Shown: positions 11,950 to 23,500 of the stretch, piece after piece
Position numbering within the stretch: the stretch's first letter is position 1
Layout: each line of letters begins with the position of its first letter
DNA from: Juglans regia
Taxonomy: Eukaryota > Streptophyta > Magnoliopsida > Fagales > Juglandaceae
Length of the DNA: 64,000 nt
NCBI RefSeq assembly: GCF_001411555.2
Contig: NC_049907.1
Span: 3,046,243-3,110,242, forward strand
Direction of reading: 5' to 3'
Program-made: the position numbers and the translations under genes
The notes under the pieces: model-generated
Told to the model about the DNA's origin: nothing
Seen by the model: only the letters and a program-made list of their open reading frames with translations
Databases searched by the model: none

Positions 11950-13200
11950 TGTATTTTACGGTAAAACCCCTGCCCCTCTCTCTTCCTCCCTCACTTTTCT
12001 CCCCCCCGATCTCTCTTTCTCTCCTCCCTCTCCTTCAGCGTACGCCGTACGCTCTCCCCATGCCCAATTCTTCCACTGCCCAGCCCGGAGCCGTCGTGCG
12101 CCGGTGAGTCTCACCGCCCCTTCCACCGGCACCACCTCACTCCGGCGAGTCCCTCCACACCGGTCTCCCTCTCTCACGCTCTCTCTTCCTCTCTCTCGGT
12201 AGTGCACAGCCCGAATGGGTTTAATGTTGCTGCGCCGCCGTGCGCCGTCCTCCGATGCCACCACCTCCACGGTAGCCTCCCCTGCCACCGGCCATCCTCC
12301 TCCAGCGAGCTCGGCCTCCGTCTCCCTGCCGTTTGCCCCCAGGAAGTCCACCTCTCTCTTGCACGGGTTCTCCTCACCCACGGCGGAGCTCCACCTCCTC
12401 TGGCCACCGCACCACCACCGGGACCTCCTTTGGCCACCGACCACCTCTCGTATCCATCCCCACGTCCAGCCGAGCCACCATGCATCCTCACCTCTCTCAC
12501 GCTCTCTCCCTCTCACACACGGCCAGTTTCCCTTCCACCACCGTGATTTGTCTGGTGATTTTTTTATTTTGTGGTAATTTTGTGGTGAATTTGCTGTATT
12601 TTGTGGTATTTTTGTGATGAATTTGCTGTGATTTTGTGGAGATTTTGCCGTGGTTTTGCTTTGAGGATGCAGAGAGAGGGACGCGGTCTTGCCTTGATTT
12701 TGCCGTGGTTTTGGTTTTGCCGTGGTTTTGTGATCACTTTGTGGTATTTTTGTGATGAATTTGCTGTGATTTTGTGGAGATGTGGGGATTTTGCCGTGGT
12801 TTTGCTTTGAGGATGCAGAGAGAGGGACGCGGTCTTGCCTTGATTTTGCCGTGGTTTTGGTTTTGCCGTGGTTTTGTGATCACTTTGTGGTATTTTTGTG
12901 ATGAATTTGCTGTGATTTTGTGGAGATTTTGCCGTGGTTTTGCTTTGAGGACGCAGAGAGAGGGACGCGGTCTTGCTTGATTTTGCCGTGGTCTCGAAAT
13001 TGTTCTGTAAATGTGAATCTGGAATTGATGAAATCCATCTGTTGTATGTAAATGTGAGATATTTTATGTGTTGAACGAGGAAATGCTAACTGAACGGAGA
13101 AGAGTAAAAATCGAACTGAGAATGAAGGAATTTCACAGAAGGCAACGAGAAGAAGCAAGGAGAAGAAAAGAAAGTGTTGGACAGTACTATTTACTACTGT
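11950..13200. other. GC-rich, C/T-skewed block of uncertain nature
   Basis: This block contrasts sharply with the AT-rich flanks. Its left half is pyrimidine-rich (CTCTCTCTTCCTCCCTC, CCACCACCGGG), its right half holds the tandem repeat at 12600-12990. Several overlapping open frames exist on both strands, which is expected of skewed GC-rich sequence and does not indicate a protein. Composition is similar to the pyrimidine-rich part of the LTR-like element at 3610, so it may be a retroelement leader; that is inference. Confidence 0.35.
12600..12990. repeat. Tandem repeat, period 138/146 bp, about 2.8 copies
   Basis: The marker GTGGTATTTTTGTGATGAAT occurs at 12603, 12741 and 12887. A second marker, GCAGAGAGAGGGACGCGGTC, follows the same spacing. 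The second unit is 8 bp longer because of an added GTGGGGAT-like stretch. The sequence itself is made of shorter TTTTGCCGTGGTTTTG and TTTTGTGG motifs. Confidence 0.9.
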
Positions 13201-13668
13201 TCATCTTATACACGCTTTTAAGTATTTATTAGGAAGATATATGATTTGTACTACCTTTTTTCCACGACAATTCAAGTTTTGATGGGAAAAGTCTACTTTT
13301 TGAATTTTCATCGTTTTTATTTTTGGTGAGTAGAAACTCGTTACTAAAACTAATTTTTACGGGGAAATTAGCATATCACCACAAATATGTTAATATGAAT
13401 AAATTCTCAACTTGTGATACAAGAGTATAAGTTTTTTATAGTACCATATATTTATGTCTAGAATGATATATATATATATATATAAAACTACCATAGCAAA
13501 TATTTATTTATTTTTAATATTTATTTCCTTTAATAATTACCAACAATCACAAAAGCATAATTGTCATATATCACAACACTTCTATAAGAGAAACATATTA
13601 TTTGTAAAAGATATGTAAATGTTGTGTCAATACATTTATTTGTTGTCTTTCTTATATTTTTCTTTTTC

Positions 13669-13840
13669 GAGTAATGCTAAATATAAGTCTGAAATAGACA
13701 AGTCTCATACAAGTCTTTTGTAAAACAATGGGTTCCACTAATAAATAATAATTTTTTTATACTTTTTTAAAATGGAGTCTACTTTTTTATAAGGATTTGT
13801 ATGAGACTTTTCTATTTGGAACTTGTACAAATCATTTCTC
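13669..13840. mobile_element. MITE with about 45-bp terminal inverted repeats
   Basis: The left end GAGTAATGCTAAATATAAGT and the reversed right end GAGAAATGATTTGTACAAGT are imperfect inverted repeats that run on through AAGTCTCATACAA on both sides. The centre is AT-rich and non-coding. Confidence 0.7.
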
Positions 13841-13859
13841 TTTTTTTTATATGAATAAG

Positions 13860-14400
13860 TGAATGATAGACAAGTGGCTAAATCTGGACCCTTGAAGTTT
13901 AACGAAACTGAGCTGGTTGATCAGGTGAGAAGCCTGTGACTTATGAGCTGTATCAGAGAAATATCAAGTGGTTGAGCCGTAGGATTGTGACACATGTTGG
14001 CATGTGTTTAATGATATATCTTTGTAGTTATCAGATATGTGTAATACTAATTCATTTTTCATTCATTTTTTGTCTGTTGTTATCAAGAGGCTTCGAGAGA
14101 GAGAGTTTGAGAGGGCGAAACTAGGGTTTCTACCTAGGGTTTCATCGAGAGAGAAAATTTATATGGTTTTTTGGTTTGTGAGAGAGAGTTTTGAGCTAGT
14201 TGTCCTGAGACTTTTCTATGAAAGATATTGATCATCAATAAAGCTCTGAGGCCATTTGTACTATGGACGTAGACCATTAGAATCGAATCACGTAAATTAA
14301 TTGTGTTCTTATTTTCTTTAATTCTTTATTTTCTTATTCTCTTTGATCACTATTTTATATTATTGTTATTTTCTTGTTCTATTTTGCGATCTGATTTATT
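13860..14400 (+). mobile_element. Copia-type LTR fragment
   Basis: The stretch has the order typical of a copia LTR 3' portion: a pyrimidine/purine leader with AGAGAGAGTTTGAGAGGG, a polyadenylation-like AATAAAG at 14238, and GGACGTAGACCATTAGAATC followed by CACGTAAATTAATTGTGTTC. No gag follows. The left border is not defined. Confidence 0.4.
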
Positions 14401-14782
14401 TCATTAAACTCGATCGTTGGATCTGTAAATATTTTTGATATCAAACTGTATTTCTTGAGTTATGTTTTCAAAGAGGGTCTTAAAAAGTTTTATAACAAGA
14501 TAAAAGATGCAGGACGAATTGATATACGTACGAGGAATAATGGAAATAATGTAAGCAAAAAACAAAAGACGAATGCTAGCTAGCAAGCAAACAACTCATG
14601 ATCTAGTGCCTATTGCCTACCATCTCGTTGGTACAGGAATAATTAGAATTATTTTCGTCTTTTCTATAAAAGGGTAATTAGAATCCTATGCAATTTTATG
14701 ATATAATTGAAAAGAGTCAGATATGACAGTTTTACAACATTAAATACAATCTGTGAATGCAAAATGGCTTGGGGACGACTAA
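14401..14782. other. Intergenic DNA, no gene seen
   Basis: AT-rich sequence with no recognisable coding or repeat structure beyond homopolymer runs. Confidence 0.35.
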
Positions 14783-15485
14783 GGGTTGGTTTACAAACCT
14801 TTCGTCTCATTTTATTTAATAATTATAATTTTTAAATTTTTTTATATAAAAAATAAAAAATAATTTAATTTTTAAATATTAAAATAAAAAAATTATTCTC
14901 ATAAGTTATTATTCATTATCCCACACCATACACCCTATAAAAAAATCTCCACAAATCACTTATAGCAAAAAATATAGGTATAGAATATTAGAGTGAATAA
15001 AAACTAATGTATAATATTTATCTCAAAATAATAATAATATTAAAAATTAATATTTTAACAATTAGAACAATTAAATAAGATGAATTAAGAATCTTAGATA
15101 TAATAGTTTTAGTACTAGATTTAATACTTACAATATTTTAGAATATAAGTGAATAATAATTAAATGGTTTGAAATAATAATAAAATTATTTGAGTTAAGA
15201 TATTTTATTAGATTTTAAGAAATGAACGAGAAAAAAATTGAATAAAAAAATTGTAAGGTTAAAAATTATTTAAATATATTTATTTAATATTAATCTTGTT
15301 CTAAAATTTGAAAAATTTGTATTATTTTTTATATTTTGTTTGAAGTTTTGTGAAATTTATAATAATTAGATGAAAAAAAAATTTAAAAATAAAAAAATAT
15401 TTTATATTATGTAATATTTAAAAAATAAATATCTACAAATATATAAAAATACTTGAGATATTATCGCTGTCCAAACTAACCTTTA
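14783..15485. mobile_element. Nested or adjacent Harbinger-type MITEs
   Basis: The left end CTAAGGGTTGGTTTACAAAC and the right end GTCCAAACTAACCTTTATA are imperfect inverted repeats with a TAA-like flank. The 15115-15480 part follows the internal order of the 20663-21051 family in reverse orientation (AAATGGTTTGAAATAATA, GAAATGAACGAG, TATTTTGTTTGAAGTTTTG). The middle portion, 14930-15115, is not explained and may be a second insertion. Confidence 0.45.
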
Positions 15486-17040
15486 TATTTATAATTTTTA
15501 AGAAATTATAGGAAAAAAAATGAGAGAAATATATATGGTCCAGTGTAAAATCTTCCCGATGTTGATACGTGACAGTGGAATCCTAATAATTCCTGACCAA
15601 CCCACCCTAACACTAGCCACAGTCACGAGTTTCATGAGAAAAAAGTGTACCCAGCAGCCAGACCAGGACTATATTCTAATATACAGCCACGTGGTCCTTT
15701 AGCCCACAAAGTGACAAAATTCTCATTGCCATTTTATGAATTGGACCCCCACCGAGCCCATAGCCATCCCTACTATTTTTTTTTTGAAATTATGCAATTC
15801 TCGTATAAGAAAAAATAATAAATAATAAAAAATAAATATAAAAAATTTAATTTTTTTAATAATAAATATTATTTTCTTCAAAACGATTATGCGACATTTA
15901 ATACTTCACGATTGTATATAAAATTGCTCTCTTTTTCCTATATATACATTTTATGAATTGAAGTTGTAATGCTAATTTGGATAATAAAATTATAATACCA
16001 AATCTGGTTAATATTCTCTCAATCTTTAAAATAAATTAAAAAAAAAAAGAGAAAAACTTGCACTTTATGCTTTTTAAGTCTATATACTTATTCATTAAAG
16101 AGATATTATAAAAAAGCTTACGAATTAAAATACAAATTAATATGCTACATGTGACTTGACACTGTATTTATATTATAATTTTTTTTATTATAAAATAGAT
16201 CTTCTATATTATAATTTATAAATTTTTTTATAAAATCTTTGTATTGAACTCCCACATTAAATTCTTTAAAAACCAAAAAATGAAAAATGAAGTAAGATTA
16301 AAAGATAAGAAATAATATTTATAGTCCCTTTAATTTCTACTCATTCTCTTTAAAAAAAGTAGGTAAATTTGAAATCTAAATAAAAAAACTCAATTTTTAA
16401 TAATAAAGTTAATCTTTATTTAAAAAAAATGTGCAAAATTTATATCCCTAAAAGTATATATAGTATTATTGATAACTTCTGATAAAAGGTAAGTAAAACT
16501 TGGGGGCTTATTACAGCTGAATCTCTGTAGAGAATGCTCTTTTTAACTTTAGAGGAGTTCACTTTCACAAAATTTGAATTCAGATTTTAGCATTCATTCA
16601 CGCCACAATGATGGGCATGTTTTTCCGTCGTTGAATGGGTCCCAGCCCCACCTTATCTACCTTTAGTCCAACAAAACCAATCATATTAAAAATAAATAAG
16701 ATTCATGATATATATATATATAGTTATTGTTATTATATTTTATTAATATAATTGGTTAAAATAATTATTTTATAAAAAAAATATTATATATTAATTATTA
16801 ATTATTTTTATATTTCATATTTATAATTTTTTTTTATAAGATATAAGAGTGTTTTTACAAAATATGAACTGTAAAATTATAAAGAATAAATATAGATAGA
16901 AGTTACTATTAAAAATATCTATTTTATACGTAACATTTAAATTATATATTTTTTTAAATAAATATTAAAAATAATTAACCAGAAGTAATCCGCAATAAAT
17001 ATAAAATATATACCACTATTGTAAATAGTCGCGGATTACA
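15486..17040. other. AT-rich intergenic DNA upstream of the XLG3-like gene
   Basis: Contains a degenerate copy of the 1664-1824 MITE family around 15830-15930 (AAAACGATTATGCGACA, TTCACGATTGTATATAAAA) and a palindromic AT-rich stretch around 16700-17030. No coding region was recognised. Confidence 0.4.
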
Positions 17041-17055
17041 AAAACTTTTTTATTT

Positions 17056-17061
17056 TATATA
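17056..17061 (+). promoter_or_regulatory. Candidate TATA box of the XLG3-like gene
   Basis: TATATA in the context TTTTATATACCCG precedes a C/T-rich leader beginning near 17090. A candidate 5' UTR intron follows: donor CCAG/GTATGC at 17261/17262 and acceptor TTGTTTTAG ending at 17559, three bases before the start codon. Confidence 0.45.
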
Positions 17062-17562
17062 CCCGAGCCAAACACAGTCGCTGTTCTCCGATGCTGTCTT
17101 TTTCCTCCCTCACACTTTCCCAATACACACATTTTCCTTCTCCCACCGAACCAAACACAATTTACAAACAAAACTCTCTGGCTTCGGATTTCCCCAATAT
17201 TTTCATCCGCCTCCTCCTCCTTCTCCCGATTCCTTTTCTCTTCTTCCACTCCTCTAGCCAGGTATGCAAAATCATATTCCAACCCTTTCCTTTATTATTT
17301 CCATTTCTCTTTGCTTCCAAGCAAAGTTCAATTCCACACACTTTTTCAGCTCTTACAGTTAACGTTCTTTCTCCTTATTCTATTATCTACACGATTAACC
17401 CGAAAATTAGGGCTACTTTCTAAGTAACATGGGGTTTGAGGAGCTATTTCTTTGCTCTTCTATTTGGAGCTCAAGATAGATAGGCTTAGAGCTCCGTGTT
17501 TTAATCGGTGAGGATTGGAATTCGAGTTTGTGTTGAAATTCGGATTAAGTTTGTTTTAGACT

Positions 17563-20500
17563 ATGTTAGCGGCGGTGCCTCCGGTTGAAACATCGGACGC
17601 CGAGAATGGTGCCGAGTACTCGTTTGCCGTGGAATACAGTGGCCCGCCCGTAACCTACGATCTCCCCCGTGCCGTTCCAATCAACGTTGAGCGAATTCCC
17701 GTGGCGGCCGTGGTCGCCCAGGTCTCCTTGTCGGATAAACTTTCCCTGCCCGTTGTGCAGCCACTCTTAGCTCCCGATCCTCGGAGCAAAAAGTTCTCCA
17801 GAGAGCTAATAACGTTAGGTTCTGATTCTGCTACTGTGATTTCCCCGACTTCCGTGATTGCGTTCGACCGAGATAATGAAAGTGTTCGTCAGTGCAAAGA
17901 GCTAGAGTTAGTTTCTGAAGCAACTGTGTCTCCTACTTCTGTGATTGCCTTTGAGGAGAGAGATACGGGCAATGAAGGTTGTGTTGTGTCGGGTGAGTTT
18001 ACTAGCTCCGGTGTGTTAGAATATTCGAATGGGCATTATGGGTCCGGTGATTTGTCTGATGTAGCTAACAGCTCGAGGGCATTGGGGTTCTCGTCCATCA
18101 GCCATGAGCTTTCCCACGAGTTATTAGGTGGAGCTGGGAGCTCAAGCACGATAGAGTTTTCTGATATTTTGGATAAGTCACAAGGAAGCTCATTGAGGGT
18201 TTCTAATGGTCGGAAGGAGAGTTTAGACATAAATAATGATTTGAATCAAGCAGATTGGGTGTCAAATGAATCGGTTTTGAGTTTTGATTACCCATCATCT
18301 CGAATTTCTTCTATTAAGGCTGTGGACTGCAATAATGAATCGAATTATGATCTTAAGCGAACCCCAGTTGTAACTTTTCGTGATGTTGAGTCCGATGGTG
18401 CTTTTGATGAGGAATGTACTCAGGATGAGCCCGAGACTATGCCTGCGAAGCGAGTGCCACAAACGAAAGGGAAGAAAGGATCATGCTATCGGTGCTTTAA
18501 GGGAAACAGGTTCACCGAAAAGGAGGTTTGCATTGTTTGTGATGCAAAATATTGCAGTAATTGTGTGCTTCGAGCTATGGGATCAATGCCGGAAGGTAGG
18601 AAATGCGTTACCTGCATTGGGTTCCCGATTGACGAGTCAAAACGAGAAAATTTGGGGAAGTGCTCTCGGATGCTTAAGCGGCTGCTTAATGACTTGGAGG
18701 TTCGACAGATCATGAGGAGTGAGAAGAAGTGTGAAGCAAATCAACTACCACCGCAGTATGTTTGTGTGAATGGACAACCTCTTTCACATGAGGAGCTGGT
18801 ATTATTGCAGACCTGCCCAAACCCACCAAAGAAGCTCAAACCAGGGAACTATTGGTATGATAAAGTATCTGGTCTGTGGGGAAAGGTGAATTGATATACT
18901 TTGCAAATTTTTTTCTGTTATTTAAGTTTGTTGCATAATTATGGAATTTGATCTTTCTATTGAATTTAACAGGAAGGACAGAAGCCTGCAAAGATTATTA
19001 GTCCCCACTTGAATGTTGGAGGTCCCATCAAGCAAGAAGCTAGCAACGGAAACACACAAGTTTTTATAAATGGGCGGGAGATTACTAAAGTAGAGCTTCG
19101 CATGTTACAGGTTGAGTTACTATACATTTAAAAATATTTTCAGAACTGGTTGGCATGCGGGGATAGTTAAGATCTGTTTGTTGAATATTGCAGTTGGCAG
19201 GAGTTCAGTGTGCTGGGAACCCGCACTTTTGGTTGAATGATGATGGGTCATACCAAGAAGAGGGACAGAAGAATACAAGAGGGTATATTTGGGGCAAGGT
19301 ACTGTTTCTCTGTGAATATTTGTTTCTGCCTCTATCCAATTTACATTGCCATATTCGTAAAATTTTCATGTTACTTTTCAGGCTGGAACAAAGCTTGTTT
19401 GTACTCTCTTGTCCCTGCCCGTTCCTTCTAAATTCTCGAATTCTTGTGGAGAACAAGTAAGCAGTCTGGTTAATAAAACTGTCCCCGACTACTTTGAGCA
19501 GAGAATACTTCAGAAGCTTCTCTTAGTTGGATATAATGGATCTGGTGCAAGTACTATATTTAAGCAGGTAATAACCTAGTGTAATTATGTGCCTAATCCT
19601 ATGCTGGCCACTGCCTTATTTACAAGACAGTTATCAAATCTGACCGTATAAATGCCATATAGCTCCGGGCATTTTGTATCTCCTTCTATTAGAGGACTTC
19701 CATTTTTTTACTATAGAAAGAGATCTTAGCGTATCAATAAAATCAAAGTTTTCAAATAGAACTGATGTGAAAGAGAGTTTTGCAATGGGTCTAACATCTG
19801 AGAGTGATATCATCATTCTATTTTCTCGATGGTATGTTGTAATCAGATGTAGTTGGCAGATCGTAATCATGATAACTTTTGGGAAGCTTATTTGTGGTTC
19901 ATTAGTCTCTCTCTAGTGGAGCATTTAAATTCCTTTTTATCCTGCTGCTTCTAGAAGAACTCATGTGACATTGTTTGAAGTTATTATGTAATGTAATACC
20001 TTTAAGTATTACCGCAAATTTTCTTATTAACATGCTTGGACATGTTATAAGATTCTAATGGATTTTAGATTCTATTCCACTTTCATTTATGAGGGACTAC
20101 TTTTGTCATGAAGAGCTACTGTGCTGTAGCTCAAAAGGCACCTCCTCACCTGTTAGAAAGGTTGCAGAGTGAGTTTGTCGGTCGAAGGTCAATTAGGTGT
20201 ATTGCTAACATTAATAAAAGATGCTTGCAAAAGTCATGTTCCAATTCATACATTATTTCTCAAATAGCTTATTTTTGGTTTTTATACATGTTCAGGCCAA
20301 GATTCTTTATAAAGAAGTTCCTTTTTCTGAGGAAGAGCTGGAAAGTATGAAGTCGAAGATTCAGAGCAATGTATATAGATATCTTGGTATACTTCTTGAG
20401 GGGCGTGAGCGTTTTGAAGAAGAAGGGCTCATTGAGTTGAAAAAAAAGCTTTCCTCTGGTAAAATTGGCTCCTCAGGTATGAGTTCAAATCAAGTCTGCC

Positions 20501-23500
20501 GTTGTCCCTTCTTATTTTTAGCTTGTATGTGCTTACGTAGTTAATATTACATGGTTTTCTTGTTTGTGGGCATAAGGACTCGTAATAAGGTTAAGTTACT
20601 CTATTCGAAGTATTTTCCCTCATTTTCCTCTTTCTTATATATTTAGCTTTAGATGGGACTAAGGGCATGTTTGGAAAAGTAGTCTCATCTCATCTCATTT
20701 CAAAATTTCTCATAATTTTCTTTCCAAACATCACTAAAAAAACAAACACTTTTTAATTTCAAATCTTCAATTTTTTCATTTAATCATTACCTAATCATTA
20801 CGAGTTTCCAAAACTTCCAAACAAAGCACAAAAAATAGTACTACTTTTTCAAATTTCAAAATAAAAATAATATTAAAAAATAATATTCTAGCAATATTTT
20901 AACTTTATAATATTTTTATTTAACTTTTTCTCTCATTTCTCAAAACCCAATAAAACATCTTAATTCAAACCATTTCACCACTATTCACAAATCATTTCAC
21001 TACTGTTTACAAAATTCTCATCTCACCTCATCTTCTTCCCCAAGCATCCCCTAAGTCTTCAAAATACTATTTTTTTTATAATGTAGAACCTCAGCAAGGC
21101 AGGGTCTTTTGGACCTACCCCTGGGGTATAAATCGCAAATACACAATCCTACCTGCTAGCTTCATGTATCAGGTAATCCAAGGGGAATCCTAGTGCATAA
21201 TTGAATCCAGGATGTCCAAGTCTCAGTTCATCCCACGTCTGCCCTTTAACCACTAGGTTGTACCATGATAGGATCAAGGTGCTGATTAATCTGTCACGTG
21301 TAGATCTATCAACATATCTCTAAATTTTAGAGGATGCCACATTATATGTAATGTTAATCACTCTTTCTTTTTATGGTATTTTGAATGTTTTACAAAGTTC
21401 AAAAACTTAACATTCAACAGTCGCATTTTTTTAGAATTATGATTATTGTAGTCTGTACTTGGAACTAAAATTTTTATATCATGCTTCATATTCTGATTCC
21501 TTTTATTCTTCTCAGATGGTAAAATTTTTGATAAGTAAAATAAAATTTATTAAACCACCAACTGTCAATTACAAAGATAGAAAAGCCCTAATTATGTAGG
21601 GACATTAGAAACTAAGAAGTCATGAAAGTCCATGCCACTAAAATCCACAGCAATGGCCCAAGTACAAAGAGTCCAAAAAAATAACAGTTTTAGCTCCGCC
21701 AAGGATCTCTCTTTGTCTTCAAAAGTCCTCCCATTGCGCTCTTGCCATAAACACCACATAATACAGATGGGGATCATCTTCCAGACCGCTCTAATCTGTC
21801 TCACACCTCGAATTGAGGTCCAGCAAGCCAATACATCCAAAACAGTTTCCGGCATAACCCATGCTAAGTCCATTCTTTTAAACACCTCATCCCAAAGATT
21901 CTTGGCTACCTCACAGTGTAGAAGTAAATGATTCACCGACTCATCCCTACTTTTACACATACAACACCAATCGGCAATGATTATCCTCCTTTTTCTCAGA
22001 TTCTCGTTGCTTTAAGTTCTAATTGTTGGTACTTGGTGTGGAAAGTGGGTTTATGGAAATAAACATCAAGTTTGACTTAACTAACAACTCATGGTGTATA
22101 TGGCACCTTTCATTTTTATTTCTTGGGATTGCCTAGTACTAACATCTATGCATGTGTTTGTTTAGAAGATATTGATGCTAATTTATATGAGAACTTAACT
22201 AACATTGCAGGATTAGGTGTGCTGCTTGGCATTTAGTGTAAATGTCTGATAGGCTTGTTGCTTTATCAAGTGTACTAACTGGATGATCATGGTCACTGAT
22301 CTGCAACTTTCTACAAAATTAGCTACATCAGGACCTTACAGACATTGATACATTGCCAAATTAGTTTCAGCAGATTATAGGTATGGATACCTTGTATAAT
22401 GTAAGTTTCTGAAACTGGTATCTGTTTGACAACAGGGAACATGGTTAACAATGATGACAAAACTATTTATTCTGTTGGCCCAAGGCTGAAAGCTTTCTCC
22501 GATTGGCTTCTCAAAACTATGGTGTCGGGAAATTTGGAAGTTATCTTTCCAGCTGCTACTCGGGAATATGCACCATTGGTCGAGGAGTTATGGAATGATT
22601 CAGCCATTCGAGCCACATACGCTCGGAGAACTGAATTGGAAGTGCTACCAACTGTTGCAAGTTATTTCTTAGAGCAGGTAAGATCATGTTGCATGTTCCT
22701 CTGCTGGGTTAAATTTGTATAATTGTAAAAACTTTTGTAATGGTTATGATTGGTCATAAATTCGCGTACAATGCGAAGGTTTTTGGGTGCACTTTTGCTA
22801 CTAGGAAAAAGTGATACCATTTAGTAAAGAGGTGGTTGACGATAAGCACTAGCAATTAGCATTGGCTCGAAATCCAGGTAATTGAAGGGTTGCAAGATGG
22901 TTTCTAGAATATACATCTGTTTCTGAGCCTAACTGAGCTTAGCAAGGTGTTGCTTAATTTCAACTCATTTTCCAACATGGACCATTGGCTTCTTTGGGCT
23001 TTGTCATGAGGCTGATTGAGCTATTACTGACTAAGGTTTAAATTGATAATGGTTACCACCTTTGTTTAAGAGTCTTCTGTGAAGTTGTCCAGCAATCTCA
23101 ATGAGGATCATTGTTGTACTGATTCATCATTCCTTAAACAGATATTTTGCTTATAACTTTTTTTTTCCCATGGCACGTACAAAAAGCTATTGACAATTTT
23201 TCTAATGTTACTTTTTTCTATTTAGGCCACTGCCATATTGAGAACAGACTATGAACCGTCAAATTTGGATATCCTATCTGCTGAGGGTGTTACTTCATCA
23301 AATGGGCTTGCTTGCGTTGACTTCTCATTTTCCCCGTCGGCACCTGATGATAACATTGATGCTGTTGATCAGCATGATTCTTTACTAAGGTAGGCCTTTA
23401 GGTGTTGATGTGCATTGCTGATCAATTTGCATGTTTGTTGGATAAATGCCTTATTTCTTTGGTGCCTCAAAGTTGAGCAACTCAGATAATGATTTTTCCC

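Noticed and set aside
11956..12980. Several long overlapping frames on both strands in the GC-rich block
   Set aside because: Overlap in many frames is expected from skewed composition. The plus-strand frames across the tandem repeat encode only repeated WRFCRGFAL-like words, with no family match.
17091..17423. 110-codon frame upstream of the XLG3-like start
   Set aside because: It lies in the probable leader and 5' UTR intron, and its Phe/Ser/Leu-rich composition reflects C/T-rich sequence.
21632..21931. Plus-strand frame opposite the LINE fragment
   Set aside because: It is the shadow of the conserved minus-strand reverse-transcriptase zinc-binding region.
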